DNA of 7,115 bases, taken from contig JAQGJI010000016.1 in assembly GCA_028290685.1 (NCBI GenBank), positions 1-7,115 of the forward strand, read 5' to 3'. Made by a program: the position numbers and the translations under genes. Below, in pieces: positions 5,952 through 7,115 of the stretch. Within the stretch, counting starts at the first letter, position 1. Every line of letters begins with the position of its first letter. The notes below the pieces were generated by a model. It was not told where the DNA came from, ran no database searches, and worked only from the letters and a program-made list of their open reading frames with translations. The stretch comes from Devosia sp. (GTDB lineage Bacteria; Pseudomonadota; Alphaproteobacteria; Rhizobiales; Devosiaceae).

Positions 5952-6072
5952 TCTGCCCGGTCCGCTGCGTTGACGCCGAGCGCGACTCACCCGCGGTTGG
6001 GGAAGGAACGAACGGCTTTAATCCCTGCGCACCGGTCTTTTGCCGGCGGCGCCCAACGGAGGTTGCAGTTCC

Positions 6073-6708
6073 ATGCTGGCGCGTTTTCTGGTGGCTATTG
6101 CCGCCATGGTCGTGATCGTCGCGGCGTCCAATGTTCTTGTGCAATACCCCTTCATGGTCCAGCTGGGCCCGATCAACCTGGGGGATATCCTCACCTGGGG
6201 CGCCTGGACCTATCCGGTGGCGTTCCTTGTTACCGACCTGACCAATCGCACCTTCGGGCCGGCCAAGGCGCGCCTGGCCGTGTTTGCCGGGTTTTTGGTG
6301 GCGGTGGTCCTGTCGGTCTATCTGGCAAGCCCGCGCATCGCCATCGCCTCAGGCACGGCGTTCCTGGTAGCGCAGCTGGTTGATATCTCGGTGTTCCATC
6401 GCCTGCGCGAGGGCGCCTGGTGGAAAGCGCCGATGTTCTCCTCGCTGGTGAGTTCGGCGCTTGATACAGCCATTTTCTTTAGCCTGGCCATGGCCCCCGG
6501 CTTTGCCGCTCTTGATACCATGTTTGGCCTTGAGGATGGTTCACTGGCGTTTCCGGCGCCGTTTCTGGCCTTTGGCCCCCAGGTGCCGCTATGGGTGTCG
6601 CTGGCGGCAGGAGATTTCCTGGTCAAGCTGTTGCTGGCGGTGCTGATGCTGGTCCCGTACCGGACCCTGCGGGGATGGCTGGCCAAGCGCGGTGTCGTGG
6701 CGGGCTAG
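6073..6708 (+). CDS. yhhQ: Queuosine precursor transporter, YhhQ/DUF165 family
   Basis: Inner-membrane importer of the queuosine precursors preQ0/preQ1 (shown for E. coli YhhQ), which supply the modified base at the tRNA wobble position. 211 aa from the ATG at 6073, near the E. coli length of 221. About six membrane segments are visible: residues 3-22, 32-52, 60-80, 85-106, 115-140 and 170-200. Strong family matches are TWGAWTYPVAFLVTDLTNR followed by TFGPAKAR (E. coli TWGAFSFPFIFLATDLTVR, IFGAPLAR) and the QLVDISVFHRLR segment (E. coli QILDVHVFNRLR), then WWKAP. An in-frame TTG at 6040 would add 11 residues, but GGAGG at 6058-6062, 10 nt before the ATG, favours 6073. The gene stands 122 nt after the rpmB terminator and appears to have its own transcript. 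TTTAAT at 6017-6022 could be a -10 but lacks a good -35. Importing the precursor suggests full de novo synthesis may be absent or supplemented (inference). Confidence 0.9.
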   Translation: MLARFLVAIAAMVVIVAASNVLVQYPFMVQLGPINLGDILTWGAWTYPVAFLVTDLTNRTFGPAKARLAVFAGFLVAVVLSVYLASPRIAIASGTAFLVAQLVDISVFHRLREGAWWKAPMFSSLVSSALDTAIFFSLAMAPGFAALDTMFGLEDGSLAFPAPFLAFGPQVPLWVSLAAGDFLVKLLLAVLMLVPYRTLRGWLAKRGVVAG

Positions 6709-6885
6709 CAAGCCGCCTGCGCTATAAGTCGTCGTTACCCGGCTGGTCCGGCTGATCCATCTGGAGGCCAGGGTGCGACCGTCCGATTGCCCGGACCAAA
6801 GGGGCATTGACGATGAACTGTAAGGCAGAGGTCGCAACCCAGCCAGGGGAGGCGGTTGCTGGTTGGAGGGAGTGGAGCGGCTCCC

Positions 6886-7115
6886 CTAGTCGGGCAGCGC
6901 GAATTCCAGCAGCAGGCTTCTTTGCCAATCGTTGAAATTGTTGTCCGAGCCGATGAGGATGCGTTGCTCGCCATTGGGGGCGGTGTGGACCATCAACGCT
7001 TCCATGTTGTCGATGGAGCCGCCGCCGGCCGAGAGCAGCAATTCACCCGTCATCAGGGCGTTGGGCCGCACCTGGGCCGCCGGGATGCGGCGCAGGTGCA
7101 TGACGAAACTCAGCA
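6886..7115 (-). CDS. Esterase-like activity of phytase family protein (C-terminal end, runs off right edge)
   Basis: The last 75 or so codons of a minus-strand gene; the frame stays open through 7115 and ends with TAG at 6886-6888. Visible sequence includes RRIPAAQVRP, then GGGSIDNMEALMVHTAPNGE, then ILIGSDNNFNDWQRSLLLEF and ALPD at the C-terminus. The SIDNMEgl and SDnNFn..QRtLLL signatures are those I know from the PF13449 family (phytase-like beta-propeller proteins, usually exported). The apparent Met at 7099-7101 is internal, not a start, because family similarity begins well upstream. The catalytic activity of this family is poorly established, so substrate and pathway are not assigned. 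It converges with the transporter gene; no clear terminator was found in the 177-nt gap, only a 5-bp GGGAG/CTCCC hairpin at 6868-6885 without a U-tract. Confidence 0.8.
   Translation of the reverse strand, partial: LSFVMHLRRIPAAQVRPNALMTGELLLSAGGGSIDNMEALMVHTAPNGEQRILIGSDNNFNDWQRSLLLEFALPD

Noticed and set aside
5952..6072. preQ1 or other riboswitch upstream of the queuosine transporter
   Set aside because: I could not place a preQ1 aptamer core or any other known riboswitch signature in this short leader.
6744..6798. 8-bp inverted repeat TGGTCCGG / CCGGACCA after the transporter gene
   Set aside because: The arms are 39 nt apart with no U-tract and no further pairing; likely chance in GC-rich sequence.
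6722..6974. Minus-strand open frames of 68 and 79 codons in the convergent gap
   Set aside because: They overlap the end of the phytase-like gene in other frames and show no family similarity.

Overview
The window is GC-rich, gene-dense chromosomal DNA from an alphaproteobacterium. The family set and gene order (SUV3-like helicase, Hsp15-type S4 protein and 7Fe ferredoxin on one strand; a DUF3108 protein beside rpmB) suggest Hyphomicrobiales, possibly a Devosia-like genus. The order-level placement is an inference from remembered gene neighbourhoods, and the genus is only a guess. No rRNA, tRNA, CRISPR array, insertion sequence or phage gene was seen.

Layout. Minus strand, 3750 down to 1: a SUV3-family RNA helicase (682-3750), an Hsp15-like S4 RNA-binding protein (274-678) that starts 3 nt after the helicase stop, then after a 103-nt gap the N-terminal part of ferredoxin fdxA (1-170, running off the left edge). 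Positions 3751-4613 are an 863-nt non-coding stretch with several hairpins and a duplicated 18-mer. Next on the minus strand is a secreted DUF3108 protein (4614-5396). It diverges from rpmB (ribosomal protein L28, 5607-5891, plus), which has a recognisable promoter and a strong intrinsic terminator. A YhhQ-type queuosine-precursor transporter (6073-6708, plus) follows. It converges on the C-terminal end of an esterase-like phytase-family protein (6886-7115, minus, running off the right edge). The 177-nt convergent spacer 6709-6885 holds nothing I can name.

How the genes fit together. The helicase and the S4 protein are both RNA-binding and are translationally coupled, so a joint role in RNA or ribosome handling is likely. 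L28 and the queuosine transporter (supply of a tRNA modification) are also translation-related, but they sit in separate transcription units. FdxA is an electron carrier with no obvious mechanistic link to the helicase.

Most unusual points. The 863-nt spacer upstream of the helicase holds a near-perfect 23-bp hairpin and further foldable elements, two of which pair better on the minus strand, so it may be a long structured leader or a small RNA. The helicase and S4 genes lie in the same reading frame, separated by one amber codon. Two genes have forced TTG starts. I do not see convincing evidence for a wholly new multi-gene system; the genes themselves are ordinary core genes.
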